Assembly (NCBI RefSeq): GCF_036347135.1
Contig: NZ_CP108938.1
Coordinates: 7,440,001 to 7,504,000 of the forward strand
DNA length: 64,000 nt
Reading direction: 5' to 3'
Source of the DNA: Streptomyces sp. NBC_00775
Lineage (GTDB): Bacteria; Actinomycetota; Actinomycetes; Streptomycetales; Streptomycetaceae
Shown in pieces: positions 1-8,511 of this stretch; the first letter of the stretch is position 1, and every line of letters begins with the position of its first letter. Made by a program: the position numbers and the translations under genes. Under the pieces are notes generated by a model that was not told where the DNA came from, did not search any database, and saw only the letters and a list, made by a program, of their open reading frames with translations.

Positions 1-447
1 TGGCTGACCGACAAGTCGTACGCAATGCTCGCCATCGTCATCCAGACCCTGTGGTGGACCGTCGGCTTCAGCTTCCTCCTCTACCTCGCCGCGCTCCAGG
101 GCATCCCCGACCACCTCTACGAGGCCGCCAAACTGGACGGGGCGAACGCCTGGCACCGGATGGTCCACATCACCCTGCCGATGCTGCGCCACATCACCGG
201 CCTGGTGATCGCGCTCCAGGCCCTCGCCTCGCTCCAGCTCTTCGACCAGGCGGTCGTGATGATGGACTTCGGTCCTGGCCCCGAGCTCAGCACCCGCTCC
301 TTCGTCCAGTACACCCTCGAACAGGGCTTCACCAGCTACCGCGTGGGCTACGCCTCCGCGATGTCCATCATCTTCTTCGTGATCATCGCGGCCGTCGCCC
401 TCGCGCGGATGGCGCTGCTGCGCAACCGTGAGGAGGGCGGCCGATGA
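1..447 (+). CDS. Sugar ABC transporter permease, first subunit (5' truncated by window edge)
   Basis: The reading frame is open from base 1, so the start lies upstream; 148 C-terminal residues are visible. It is a MalF/UgpA-type inner-membrane permease. The cytoplasmic EAA loop that docks the ATPase is clear (EAAKLDGAN followed by ITLPML), flanked by hydrophobic segments. Its stop overlaps the start of the next permease by four bases (ATGA), so the two are translationally coupled and form one heterodimeric importer. The downstream arabinan-degrading enzymes suggest arabinose or arabino-oligosaccharides as cargo; this is inferred from context. The binding protein is presumably upstream, outside the window. 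Confidence 0.93.
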   Translation, partial: WLTDKSYAMLAIVIQTLWWTVGFSFLLYLAALQGIPDHLYEAAKLDGANAWHRMVHITLPMLRHITGLVIALQALASLQLFDQAVVMMDFGPGPELSTRSFVQYTLEQGFTSYRVGYASAMSIIFFVIIAAVALARMALLRNREEGGR

Positions 448-1301
448 GCGCCACTCAGATAAAGGCCAGGTCCCGCAAGCCCTGGACGCCCAGCCAGATC
501 GTCCTCACGCTGATCGGCGTCGCCGTCTCCGCCGTCTTCGTGGCGCCGATCGCCGCCGCCCTGTTCACCTCGCTCAAGTCCGAGGCCGAGGCGGCCGAGA
601 TCCCGCCGCACTGGCTGCCGAAGGTCTGGACGCTCCAGGCCTGGAAGTCCCTCTGGGAGACCGGCAACATCTCGAACTGGTTCGTCAACTCCCTTGTGGT
701 GTCGGTCCTGGTGACGGCCATCGTGGTCACCGTCGCCGCACTCGCCGGATACGGCTTCGCCCGAACCGAGTTCAAGGGCAAGACCGTCCTGATGGGCGTG
801 GTGATGGCGGGCCTGATGATCTCCCCGGCGGTGCTCGGCGTCCCCCTCTTCACCACCGTCCAGCAGATGGGGATGGTCGACACCTACTGGGGCATGATCC
901 TGCCGCAGTGCGCGCCCGCCGCGATGGTCTACATCCTCTACAAGTTCTTCCAGGGCATCCCCCGCGAACTGGAGGAGGCCGCCTTCATCGACGGCGCGGG
1001 CCGCTGGCGGATCTTCTTCACCATCGTCGTCCCGCTGTCCCGCCCCTCCCTCGCCGCGGTCGGCATCTTCACCTTCATCGCCTCGTGGAACAACTTCCTG
1101 TGGCCGTACATGGTGACCAACAACCCCGACCTGATGACCATGCCGAACGGCATCGCGACCGTCATGAACTCCTACGGCATCCAGTGGGCCCAGCTCATGG
1201 CCGGCGGCCTCATGGCGGGCCTGCCGCTGATCATCGTGTTCGTCTTCTTCCAGCGGCAGATCGTGGCGGGCGTCGCCCACACGGGATTGGCGGGACAGTG
1301 A
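444..1301 (+). CDS. Carbohydrate ABC transporter permease, second subunit
   Basis: A 285-residue MalG/AraQ-type permease with about six membrane segments: an N-terminal one near residues 13-38, a cluster from residue 70 to 215 and a last one near residue 245. The EAA loop is present (EEAAFIDGAGRW then VVPLSRP). It is coupled to the upstream permease by ATGA and to the downstream arabinanase by a GTGA overlap, so import and degradation genes are one transcript. No ATPase gene is nearby; Streptomyces CUT1 importers commonly share the MsiK ATPase encoded elsewhere. Confidence 0.95.
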   Translation: MSATQIKARSRKPWTPSQIVLTLIGVAVSAVFVAPIAAALFTSLKSEAEAAEIPPHWLPKVWTLQAWKSLWETGNISNWFVNSLVVSVLVTAIVVTVAALAGYGFARTEFKGKTVLMGVVMAGLMISPAVLGVPLFTTVQQMGMVDTYWGMILPQCAPAAMVYILYKFFQGIPRELEEAAFIDGAGRWRIFFTIVVPLSRPSLAAVGIFTFIASWNNFLWPYMVTNNPDLMTMPNGIATVMNSYGIQWAQLMAGGLMAGLPLIIVFVFFQRQIVAGVAHTGLAGQ

Positions 1302-2269
1302 CCATACGAAGAAGCCTCGCCGCGGCGGCCGTGGCGACCGTTCTGGCCCTGCTGCCCAACACGGCCCAGGCGGCGGAGAGTTACCCCGACCCGCAGCCCA
1401 TCACCGGCCAGCAGATCATCCACGACCCCACGGTCATCCACCTCAAGTCCGGCGGATACGTGGCCTACTCCACCGGCGGCATCATCGGCGCCCGCCTCTC
1501 CAAGGACCGCGTCCAGTGGGACGACGCGGGCAACGCCTTCGCCACACCCCCGAGCTGGTGGTACGAGTACAACTCCACCGGCGACCCCTGGGCCCCCGAC
1601 ATCTCCTACCGGCACGGCCAGTACTGGCTCTACTACGCCGTCTCCTCCTGGGGCACCAACCACTCCGCGATCGGCGTCGCCACCTCCCCGACCGGCCTCC
1701 CCGGCACCTGGACCGACCACGGCAAGGTCTTCACCTCCGAGACGACCGACACCTGGAACGCCATCGACCCGGCCGTGATCAAAGCCGACGGCAAGCTGTG
1801 GATGACGTTCGGCTCGTACTGGACCGGCATCCGCATGGCCGAACTCGACCCGAAGACCGGCAAGGCCATCGAGGGCACCACCGTCCACCACCTGGCGACC
1901 CGCCCGGACGCCCCGTACGCGGTAGAGGGCCCGTACATCGTCAAACACGGCCACTACTACTACCTCTTCGCCTCCTACGACGCGTGCTGCGCGGGCGTGA
2001 ACTCCACCTACAAGATTCGGGTCGGCAGGTCCACTTCAGTGACGGGCCCGTACGTCGACAGCACGGGCAAGCCCCTCCTGGAGGGCGGCGGCGACCTGCT
2101 GCTGGCGGGCCACGGCAGGTTCATCGGCACAGGCGGTGAGTCCGTCTTCAAGGACAAGGGCAAGGACGTCTTGGCGTACCACTACTACGACGCCGATGAC
2201 TCGGGCACGCCCAAGCTGGGCCTGAACACCCTCGGCTGGACAAGAGACGGCTGGCCCAAGGTCTTTTAG
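1298..2269 (+). CDS. Secreted arabinan endo-1,5-alpha-L-arabinosidase, GH43 (first copy)
   Basis: A 323-residue exported glycosidase that cuts alpha-1,5-linked arabinan. The GTG start at 1298 overlaps the permease stop and opens directly into a Sec signal (TIRRSLAAAA, cleavage probably after AQAA). The five-bladed GH43 propeller motifs are present: HDPTVI with the general base at Asp43, NAIDP near residue 157 with the pKa-tuning Asp, and VEGPY near residue 209 with the acid Glu. A paralogue lies at 18445-19419. The stop codon is embedded in a Streptomyces interspersed repeat. Beta-xylosidase is an alternative within GH43, but the length and motif spacing fit arabinanase. Confidence 0.93.
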   Translation: MTIRRSLAAAAVATVLALLPNTAQAAESYPDPQPITGQQIIHDPTVIHLKSGGYVAYSTGGIIGARLSKDRVQWDDAGNAFATPPSWWYEYNSTGDPWAPDISYRHGQYWLYYAVSSWGTNHSAIGVATSPTGLPGTWTDHGKVFTSETTDTWNAIDPAVIKADGKLWMTFGSYWTGIRMAELDPKTGKAIEGTTVHHLATRPDAPYAVEGPYIVKHGHYYYLFASYDACCAGVNSTYKIRVGRSTSVTGPYVDSTGKPLLEGGGDLLLAGHGRFIGTGGESVFKDKGKDVLAYHYYDADDSGTPKLGLNTLGWTRDGWPKVF

Positions 2270-2322
2270 GGGCGCGGGGCTGTACCTATTTGCGGCTCCG
2301 CCGCGTGGGCGCGACCAGCCAC
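2264..2322. repeat. Interspersed repeat (diverged copy) over the arabinanase stop codon
   Basis: The segment TTTTAGGGGCGCGGGG is followed by a GCGGC-tcc-GCCGC hairpin and GCGACCAGCC. It matches, with changes, the elements at 37468-37574, 49590-49635 and 60906-60957. It provides the TAG stop and may act as a processing or termination hairpin between the GH43 and GH51 genes. Confidence 0.6.
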
Positions 2323-2374
2323 AACGAACCCGCAGCCGCCAACGAAACAACAACCCCCTCCTCGGAAGGCGCAC

Positions 2375-3892
2375 ATGCACACCGCCCGCTTCACCCTCGA
2401 CCCCGCCTTCACCGTCGGCGAGGTCAACCCCCGCCTCTTCGGCTCCTTCGTAGAACACCTCGGCCGCTGCGTCTACACCGGCATCTTCGAACCCGACCAC
2501 CCCACCGCCGACGCCGAAGGCCTCCGCACGGACGTCCTGGACCTGGTCCGCGAACTCGGCGTCACCGCGCTCCGTTACCCCGGCGGCAACTTCGTCTCCG
2601 GCTACAAGTGGGAGGACTCGGTAGGCCCCGCCGAGGACCGCCCCCGCCGCCTCGACCTGGCCTGGCGCTCGACAGAGACCAACCGCTTCGGCCTCTCCGA
2701 GTACATCGCCTTCCTCAAGAAGGTCGGCCCCCAGGCAGAGCCCATGATGGCGGTCAACCTGGGCACACGAGGAGTGGCCGAGGCCCTCGAACTCCAGGAA
2801 TACGCCAACCACCCCTCCGGCACCGCACTCTCCGAGCAGCGCATCGCGCACGGCGACAAGGACCCCTTCGGCATCAACCTCTGGTGCCTCGGCAACGAGA
2901 TGGACGGCCCCTGGCAGACCGGCCACAAGACGGCCGAGGAGTACGGCAGGATCGCCGCCGAGACGGCCCGCGCCATGCGCCAGATCGACCCCGGCGTCGA
3001 ACTGGTCGCCTGCGGCTCCTCCGGACAGTCCATGCCGACCTTCGCCGAATGGGAGTCGACGGTCCTCCAGGAGACGTACGACCTGGTCGACTACATCTCC
3101 CTCCACGCCTACTACGAGCCGCACGACGGCGACACCGGCTCCTTCCTCGCCTCGGCTGTCGACATGGAGTCCTTCATCGAGAACGTGGTCGCGACGTGCG
3201 ATCACGTGGGCGCGAGGCTCAAGTCGAAGAAGAAGATCAACCTCTCCTTCGACGAGTGGAACGTCTGGTACCTGTCGAAGTGGGAGGAGCACGCGAAGAA
3301 CACCGACCCGGCGTCCGACTGGCCGGAGGCCCCGCGTCTCCTGGAGGACAACTACAGCGTCACGGACGCGGTGGTCTTCGGCTCCCTGCTCATCGCACTG
3401 CTGCGGCACGCGGACCGGGTCACGGTCGCCTGCCTCGCCCAGCTCGTCAACGTCATCGCGCCGATCATGACGGAGCCGGGCGGTCCGGCCTGGCGGCAGA
3501 CGACGTTCTTCCCGTTCGCGCAGGCGTCGCGGTACGGGCGAGGGGAGGTCCTCGACGTACGGGTCGACTCGCCGACGTACGAGACGAAGAAGTACGGCGA
3601 GGCGGACCTGCTGCACGCCACCGCCGTGCGCGCCGAGGACGGCTCGGTCACCGTCTTCGCCGTCAACCGGAGCCAGACCGAGTCGCTGCCGCTCGAAGTC
3701 GGCCTGAACCGGCTGGGGCTGACGGAGGTCGTCGAGCACAGCGCGCTCGCCGACGCCGACCCGGACGCCCGCAACACCCTCGACAACCCGGAGCGGGTCA
3801 CCCCGCACTCCGTCGAGGGAGCCACCCTCCAGGACGGCACGCTGAACGCCGTCCTGGAGCCGCTGTCGTGGAATGTGATCAGGCTCCGCTGA
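2375..3892 (+). CDS. abfA: Alpha-N-arabinofuranosidase, GH51, intracellular
   Basis: A 505-residue enzyme that releases terminal L-arabinose from imported arabino-oligosaccharides. No signal peptide precedes the (beta/alpha)8 domain, so it acts in the cytoplasm, complementing the secreted GH43 just upstream. The acid/base Glu175 lies in WCLGNEMDGPW and the nucleophile Glu294 in SFDEWNVWY; both are clan GH-A hallmarks. The N-terminal motif LFGSFVEHLGRCVY and the C-terminal beta-sandwich are typical of the family. The 105 bp gap to GH43 keeps it plausibly on the same transcript. The symbol follows the Streptomyces GH51 abfA usage. Confidence 0.95.
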   Translation: MHTARFTLDPAFTVGEVNPRLFGSFVEHLGRCVYTGIFEPDHPTADAEGLRTDVLDLVRELGVTALRYPGGNFVSGYKWEDSVGPAEDRPRRLDLAWRSTETNRFGLSEYIAFLKKVGPQAEPMMAVNLGTRGVAEALELQEYANHPSGTALSEQRIAHGDKDPFGINLWCLGNEMDGPWQTGHKTAEEYGRIAAETARAMRQIDPGVELVACGSSGQSMPTFAEWESTVLQETYDLVDYISLHAYYEPHDGDTGSFLASAVDMESFIENVVATCDHVGARLKSKKKINLSFDEWNVWYLSKWEEHAKNTDPASDWPEAPRLLEDNYSVTDAVVFGSLLIALLRHADRVTVACLAQLVNVIAPIMTEPGGPAWRQTTFFPFAQASRYGRGEVLDVRVDSPTYETKKYGEADLLHATAVRAEDGSVTVFAVNRSQTESLPLEVGLNRLGLTEVVEHSALADADPDARNTLDNPERVTPHSVEGATLQDGTLNAVLEPLSWNVIRLR

Positions 3893-3900
3893 AGGCAATG

Positions 3901-3942
3901 GCCTGTAGGGGTCGGCCTGTAGAGGTCGGCTTGTAGGGGTCG
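3901..3942. repeat. 14-bp tandem repeat, three copies, between convergent genes
   Basis: Three near-identical 14-base units (GCCTGTAGGGGTCG with one change in each of the later copies) fill most of the 58 bp between the GH51 stop and the GH35 stop. No strong terminator hairpin is visible here. It looks like replication-slippage sequence. Confidence 0.75.
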
Positions 3943-3950
3943 GCCCCGGC

Positions 3951-6941
3951 CTAGGCGGTCGCCGGGCCGGGGGAGTCCACCGTCGTCACGGGTACTCCTC
4001 CGGCCGCGCTGCCCAGCAGCGTCAGCTTCACCTCTCCCGGGCCCGCGGGGGTGTTCCCGTCGGACAGCACCGCGAGGGCCAGTGTGTTGAGCCCCCGTGT
4101 GCGCAGCAGCCCGTTCGGCAGGACGAAGGTGTGCTGGGGGCCCACATCGTTGATGTACTGGCCCATGTTCCAGCCGTTCAGGAAGATCTGGACGCGGTAG
4201 GCGCGGGCCGGGTCGTCGGTGAGGGTGAGCCCGATCGAGGCGTCCACGGCGGTGTCGACGGCGAGCCGGAAGTCGGTGCGGTACCAGACGACGCCCTGTC
4301 GCCGCTCGGCGCGCGGGAAGTCGACGACCTTCCAGCCGCTGTCCGCGAACCCCGGCAGATGCCAGCCGCGCCGCTCCCCGTACAGCCCGCCGTTGTTGAC
4401 CGGCCCGCGCACCGGGTCGGCGGCCGCCTCGCCACGGATCCGCCAAGTCACCGCCGGAGAAGTGCCGTCGAAGGTCACGGCCGCCAGCCCGCGGGCCACC
4501 TTGTGCGTGTCCTTCGCCGCCCCGTCCTCGTCGTGCTGCATACGGCGCACCAGCACGGACAGCACCCGCGGCCCCACCTTGTCGGGGACGTCGAAGGTCG
4601 CCGTGGCTGCCCAACTCCCTTGCCTGACCGTCTTCTTGTCCGGCACCGGCATCCGGTGCGTACCCAGCGCCTTTCCGTCCAGCCACGCCATCAGCAGCCC
4701 CTGCGCGCCCGAGAGGTAGGTCAGGGACACGGATTCCGCGCCGCCGGTGTCGGTGAAGTGCCCCCGGTACCAGACATCGCCGTAGTGGTATCCGTAGTCG
4801 TCGGCGAACAGCACGGGCTGCCCGGCGGGTACGGGGGTGATGCTGTACGAGGACGTCTTGTTCGCGACCTTCCAGCCGGAGTCGCCGTAGTCGGGGGCGG
4901 ACTCCGGGTTCTCCGCGTACCGGCGCCAGTTGGTCAGCGCGGGCAGCTGGACAGCGGCGACGCCGGGCAGCTGCTGCTCGGCCCGGAGGCTCCCGGACTT
5001 GGTGGCGAGCGTCTTCAATGTGCCCTTGTTCCAGATGACTTCCGTGATTCCGCGCGGTCCCCAGACCTCCAGATCCGCCGCCTTGACCGTGTCCCCGGTG
5101 AGTTGGACGGTCGTGCCGCTCAGCGTGGCGGTGCGCAGCAGTGCGGGGCCGTGCACCAGCACCGGGCCCGACGGGGTGTCGTACCGCCACAGCCGTCCGG
5201 AGGTCTCGTCATCGGCGAACAGCAGCAGAAGGGGCGCCGAGATGCCGCCGCCCTCCACCAGCACCCGGGTCAGCCCGGACAGTTGGGCGTCCACCCGCAG
5301 GACGCCGTTCGCGTACGAGTGCCCGGCGCTCCCCTCCAGCACGGTGACCGTGGGTGCGCTCGCGCACTCCAGCCCGGTCCGCGTCACCTCGCCCGAGCGG
5401 CCCGTGAACACGGCGATGTCCTGGCGCCCGGCGGTCAGCCACAGCATGGGCTGTGCGGTGGAGTACCTCAACGTCCGTCGGCCGAGGGCGATTCCGGTGG
5501 CGAGCAGCCGGGCTTCGAGAGGGGGAACCGGCACGGGGACGTTCGTCCCGGCGAGCGGGACGGAGGCGACGACCTCGGTGGAGGTGTCATTGCGCAGCAC
5601 GTAGAAGTGCGCCTTCGTGTCCGGATTGACGAGGTGGTACGCCTTGATCCCCGCATCGGCACCCGTTGCCGCGTCCGCCACGCCGACCGTGACATCGTTG
5701 CCGCGGTCCAGCTTGGCCAGATCGGGCACGCAGTGCAGGAGCTGTCCGATCTGGTGCATCGGGATCAGCTTCGAGGTGGGCTGCCTGGCCTCGTCGAGGG
5801 CGGCACCGTAGTCGTACGACGTGTAGACGATCGGTGCGGGCAGCCAGCCCCAGGATGTGCCGCCGAAGGTCATGTAGATGTTGTGGATCTTGATGCCGTT
5901 GGCGAGGTTGGTGAGGTAGAAGCGCCGCTCGTACGCCGCGTCCCGGGTGCGGCGCGACTCCGCGTACCCCTTGCCGCCGAACTCCACCCCGCCCCATGGA
6001 TCGAACCAGCCGCCCCCGAACTCGGCGATGAATCCGGGGGTTTGGGGACTCGCGGTCGAGCCGCCGGTGGTGCCGCCGATGCCGAAGCAGCCCCAGTCCG
6101 GCGGCTGCCCGAACGGCGACGGGTAGCCGTCGAAGGCGTACAGGTAACGCCCGCTCTCACCGTCCGTCTCGAAGCTCCCGGGAGCCCAGTAGCCGTTCCT
6201 GCCCTTGTCGTTGTGGAACAGCGGCACGTCGATGCCGTCGGCTCGCACCTTGGCGTAGAGGTGGGCCATGTAGTCGCGGCCGAGGAAGCTGGTGACGTTG
6301 TTCGCGTACTCGTTCTCCAGCTGGTAGAGGACGATCGTGCCGTTGCCCTTGGTGTAGAGGTGCTGGACGGCGATCTTGTTGACAGCTGTCAGCCACTCGT
6401 CGGCGTACTTCAGGTAGGTCGGGTCGGAGGTCCGGGCCGTGCCCTTGGTGGCGGTCAGCCAGCCGGGGAAGCCGCCGGCGTCGACCTCGGCGTTGATGTA
6501 CGGGCCCGGGCGCAGGATGACGTACAGGCCGGTCTCGGCGGCCGTGCGCAGGAACAGGTCGAGGTCGCGGACCCCGGTGAAGTCGTACGTGCCGGGTGCG
6601 GGCGAGTGGTAGTTCCACGAGACGTAGATGCTGATCGCGTTGTAGCCGTGGGCGCGCAGCTTCTGCAGGACGTCACGCCACAGGGACGGGCTCGGCAGCC
6701 GGAAGGGGTGGACCTCGCCGGACCAGAGCACCAGGCGCTTGCCGTCGATCAGCATCGAGTAGCGGTCGAAGCCGACGGTGTGCGCGACGTGGTCGGCGGC
6801 GGGCGGACCGGGCGCCGGTCCGGTGGGAACCGTGGGCGCCTTGCCGGCGGCGTACGCCCCACAGCCGCCGCTGCCACTCAGGGAGAGGCCGAGAGCGGCG
6901 GTGCCGGCGATTGCGCTGAACGTACGTCTGCTCAAGACCAT
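3951..6941 (-). CDS. Tat-secreted beta-galactosidase, GH35
   Basis: A 996-residue exported beta-galactosidase. The ATG at 6941 is chosen because GGGAGG sits eight bases upstream; an in-frame TTG fifteen bases earlier is less likely. The N-terminus SRRTFSAIAG is a twin-arginine signal. Catalytic-domain motifs are in order: RPGPYINAE, the acid/base Glu in QLENEY, and the nucleophile Glu in IAEFGGGWFDPWGG. About 600 further residues form the beta-sandwich and galactose-binding jelly-roll domains usual in long GH35 enzymes. It points toward the arabinan genes and probably removes galactose from arabinogalactan or pectin side chains. Confidence 0.93.
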   Translation of the reverse strand: MVLSRRTFSAIAGTAALGLSLSGSGGCGAYAAGKAPTVPTGPAPGPPAADHVAHTVGFDRYSMLIDGKRLVLWSGEVHPFRLPSPSLWRDVLQKLRAHGYNAISIYVSWNYHSPAPGTYDFTGVRDLDLFLRTAAETGLYVILRPGPYINAEVDAGGFPGWLTATKGTARTSDPTYLKYADEWLTAVNKIAVQHLYTKGNGTIVLYQLENEYANNVTSFLGRDYMAHLYAKVRADGIDVPLFHNDKGRNGYWAPGSFETDGESGRYLYAFDGYPSPFGQPPDWGCFGIGGTTGGSTASPQTPGFIAEFGGGWFDPWGGVEFGGKGYAESRRTRDAAYERRFYLTNLANGIKIHNIYMTFGGTSWGWLPAPIVYTSYDYGAALDEARQPTSKLIPMHQIGQLLHCVPDLAKLDRGNDVTVGVADAATGADAGIKAYHLVNPDTKAHFYVLRNDTSTEVVASVPLAGTNVPVPVPPLEARLLATGIALGRRTLRYSTAQPMLWLTAGRQDIAVFTGRSGEVTRTGLECASAPTVTVLEGSAGHSYANGVLRVDAQLSGLTRVLVEGGGISAPLLLLFADDETSGRLWRYDTPSGPVLVHGPALLRTATLSGTTVQLTGDTVKAADLEVWGPRGITEVIWNKGTLKTLATKSGSLRAEQQLPGVAAVQLPALTNWRRYAENPESAPDYGDSGWKVANKTSSYSITPVPAGQPVLFADDYGYHYGDVWYRGHFTDTGGAESVSLTYLSGAQGLLMAWLDGKALGTHRMPVPDKKTVRQGSWAATATFDVPDKVGPRVLSVLVRRMQHDEDGAAKDTHKVARGLAAVTFDGTSPAVTWRIRGEAAADPVRGPVNNGGLYGERRGWHLPGFADSGWKVVDFPRAERRQGVVWYRTDFRLAVDTAVDASIGLTLTDDPARAYRVQIFLNGWNMGQYINDVGPQHTFVLPNGLLRTRGLNTLALAVLSDGNTPAGPGEVKLTLLGSAAGGVPVTTVDSPGPATA

Positions 6942-7012
6942 GCGGGAGCCTCCCAAGAGACGGCGGCGCGGGTTCGGTCATTGTCCACAGCGCCAGGCCT
7001 TTTAATGGTCAT

Positions 7013-7471
7013 ATGAGGATCTCGGCGCGGGCGGATTACGCGGTACGGGCGGCACTGGAGCTCGCCGTACGGCAGGACGGCGGCCCGGTGAAGGCCGAGG
7101 CCATCGCCACCGCGCAGGACATTCCGCACAAGTTCCTTGAGGGGATCCTGGGTGATCTCCGGCGTGGCGGCCTGGTCACCAGCCGACGCGGCGGCAACGG
7201 CGGCTACGCGCTCGCCCGCGCCGCCGACACGATCACCGTCGCGGACGTCATCCGAACGGTCGACGGCCCGATCGTCTCCGTACGCGGCGAACGGCCCACC
7301 CAGCTGGCGTACACCGGGCCCGCCGAACCGCTGCTGCCGCTGTGGGTCGCGGTGCGGGCCAACGTACGGAAGATCCTCGAAGGCGTCACGCTCGCCGACA
7401 TCGCGGAGGGCACGCTGCCCGGGCCGGTGCGGGAGCTGGCCGCGGAACCGGCGGCCTGGGAGAACCCCTGA
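7013..7471 (+). CDS. Rrf2 family transcriptional regulator without Fe-S cysteines
   Basis: A 152-residue winged-helix repressor. The N-terminus RISARADYAVRAALELA and the wing SRRGGNGGYALAR are diagnostic of Rrf2 (IscR/NsrR/CymR). It contains no cysteine at all, so it cannot bind an iron-sulfur cluster and is more like CymR-type members sensing through a partner or metabolite. It lies 127 bp upstream of a TauE/SafE transporter whose 5' region holds a perfect inverted repeat at 7553-7573, the likely operator. A role in sulfur or organosulfonate metabolism is inferred from that pairing. Confidence 0.92.
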   Translation: MRISARADYAVRAALELAVRQDGGPVKAEAIATAQDIPHKFLEGILGDLRRGGLVTSRRGGNGGYALARAADTITVADVIRTVDGPIVSVRGERPTQLAYTGPAEPLLPLWVAVRANVRKILEGVTLADIAEGTLPGPVRELAAEPAAWENP

Positions 7472-7552
7472 CCCCTGAGGGTTCCTGTGAATCATCCTCA
7501 TGGCGTCCTCAGGCTGTCCTCAGTTTGAACCCTTAACGTCACGTCCCGTTCA

Positions 7553-7573
7553 TTCCTACCCAACCGGTAGGAA
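7553..7573. promoter_or_regulatory. Perfect inverted repeat, candidate Rrf2 operator
   Basis: TTCCTACC-caacc-GGTAGGAA is an 8-bp perfect inverted repeat with a 5-bp spacer, ending 25 bp before the transporter ATG at 7599. Its position over the promoter/leader and the adjacent Rrf2 gene suggest it is the binding site. No match to a named Rrf2 box is claimed. Confidence 0.65.
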
Positions 7574-7598
7574 AGCTAGGAAAGACGGGACGGACGCA

Positions 7599-8507
7599 AT
7601 GCGCACGCTGGTTCTGCTGGCGCTGGCGGGCCTGGGCGCCCAACTCGTGGACGGCAGTCTGGGCATGGCCCACGGGGTGATCTCGACCGTGCTGCTGCTG
7701 GCCCTGGGCACGAGCCCCGCCGCCGCCTCGGCCATCGTCCACTTCGCCCAGATCGGCACGGGGCTGGTGTCGGGCGCCTCGCATGCGCGCTTCGGCAACG
7801 TCGACTGGAAGGTGGTCGCCCGGATCGGCATACCGGGCGCTGTGGGCTCGTTCCTCGGCGCGACCGTGCTGTCCCGGATGTCGACCGCCGTCGCCGAACC
7901 GGTGATGGCGGTGATCCTGCTCGCGCTGGGCCTCTACGTCAGCTACCGCTTCACGCTGCGCGGCGTACCCCGGGACAACCTGGGCAAGCCGCTGCGCAAG
8001 CGGTTCCTCGTGCCGCTGGGTCTGGTCGCAGGGTTTCTGGGCGCGACGGGCGGGGGCGGCTGGGGCCTGATCGGCACCCCCGCGCTGCTGGCCAGCGGCC
8101 GGATGGAGCCGCGCAAAGTGGTCGGTTCCGTCGACACCAGCAAGTTCCTGGTCGCCGTGTCCGCGAGCCTGGGTTTCCTCCTCGCGCTCGGCTCCGACGG
8201 CGTGAACTGGTCCTGGGTGCTCGCCTTCCTCATCGGCGGCATGGTCATCGCCCCGGTCGCCGCCTGGCTGGTGCGCTTCGTGGCGCCGCGCATCCTCGGC
8301 TCCGTGGTCGGCGGCCTCATCGTCGTACTCAACGCCCGCACCCTGCTGAACAGCGACTGGGTCGGCGCGACCACCGCGCTCAGCACCCCGGTGTACGTCC
8401 TGCTGTACGCACTGTGGGCTGCCGCCCTGACGTACTCGATCCGCGCCTACCGTCAGGAGAAGGCGGCGGAGGTGGCGGTCGAGGAACGGCAGCCCGTGGC
8501 GGCGTAG
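7599..8507 (+). CDS. TauE/SafE family sulfite/sulfonate exporter-like permease
   Basis: A 302-residue inner-membrane protein with about eight hydrophobic segments. The glycine-rich motifs GATGGGGWGLIGTPALL and the N-terminal VDGSLGMAHG are typical of TauE/SafE (DUF81) proteins, which move sulfite, sulfoacetate or related anions. The start is ATG 7599; an earlier in-frame frame extension lacks a ribosome site. It is probably controlled by the preceding Rrf2 protein through the inverted repeat in its leader. The exact substrate cannot be read from sequence. Confidence 0.92.
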   Translation: MRTLVLLALAGLGAQLVDGSLGMAHGVISTVLLLALGTSPAAASAIVHFAQIGTGLVSGASHARFGNVDWKVVARIGIPGAVGSFLGATVLSRMSTAVAEPVMAVILLALGLYVSYRFTLRGVPRDNLGKPLRKRFLVPLGLVAGFLGATGGGGWGLIGTPALLASGRMEPRKVVGSVDTSKFLVAVSASLGFLLALGSDGVNWSWVLAFLIGGMVIAPVAAWLVRFVAPRILGSVVGGLIVVLNARTLLNSDWVGATTALSTPVYVLLYALWAAALTYSIRAYRQEKAAEVAVEERQPVAA

Positions 8508-8511
8508 GGGA

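Noticed and set aside
4131..7016. Very long plus-strand open frame opposite the beta-galactosidase gene
   Set aside because: Valine/arginine-rich nonsense composition typical of the complement of a GC-rich gene; GH35 motifs on the minus strand are unambiguous.
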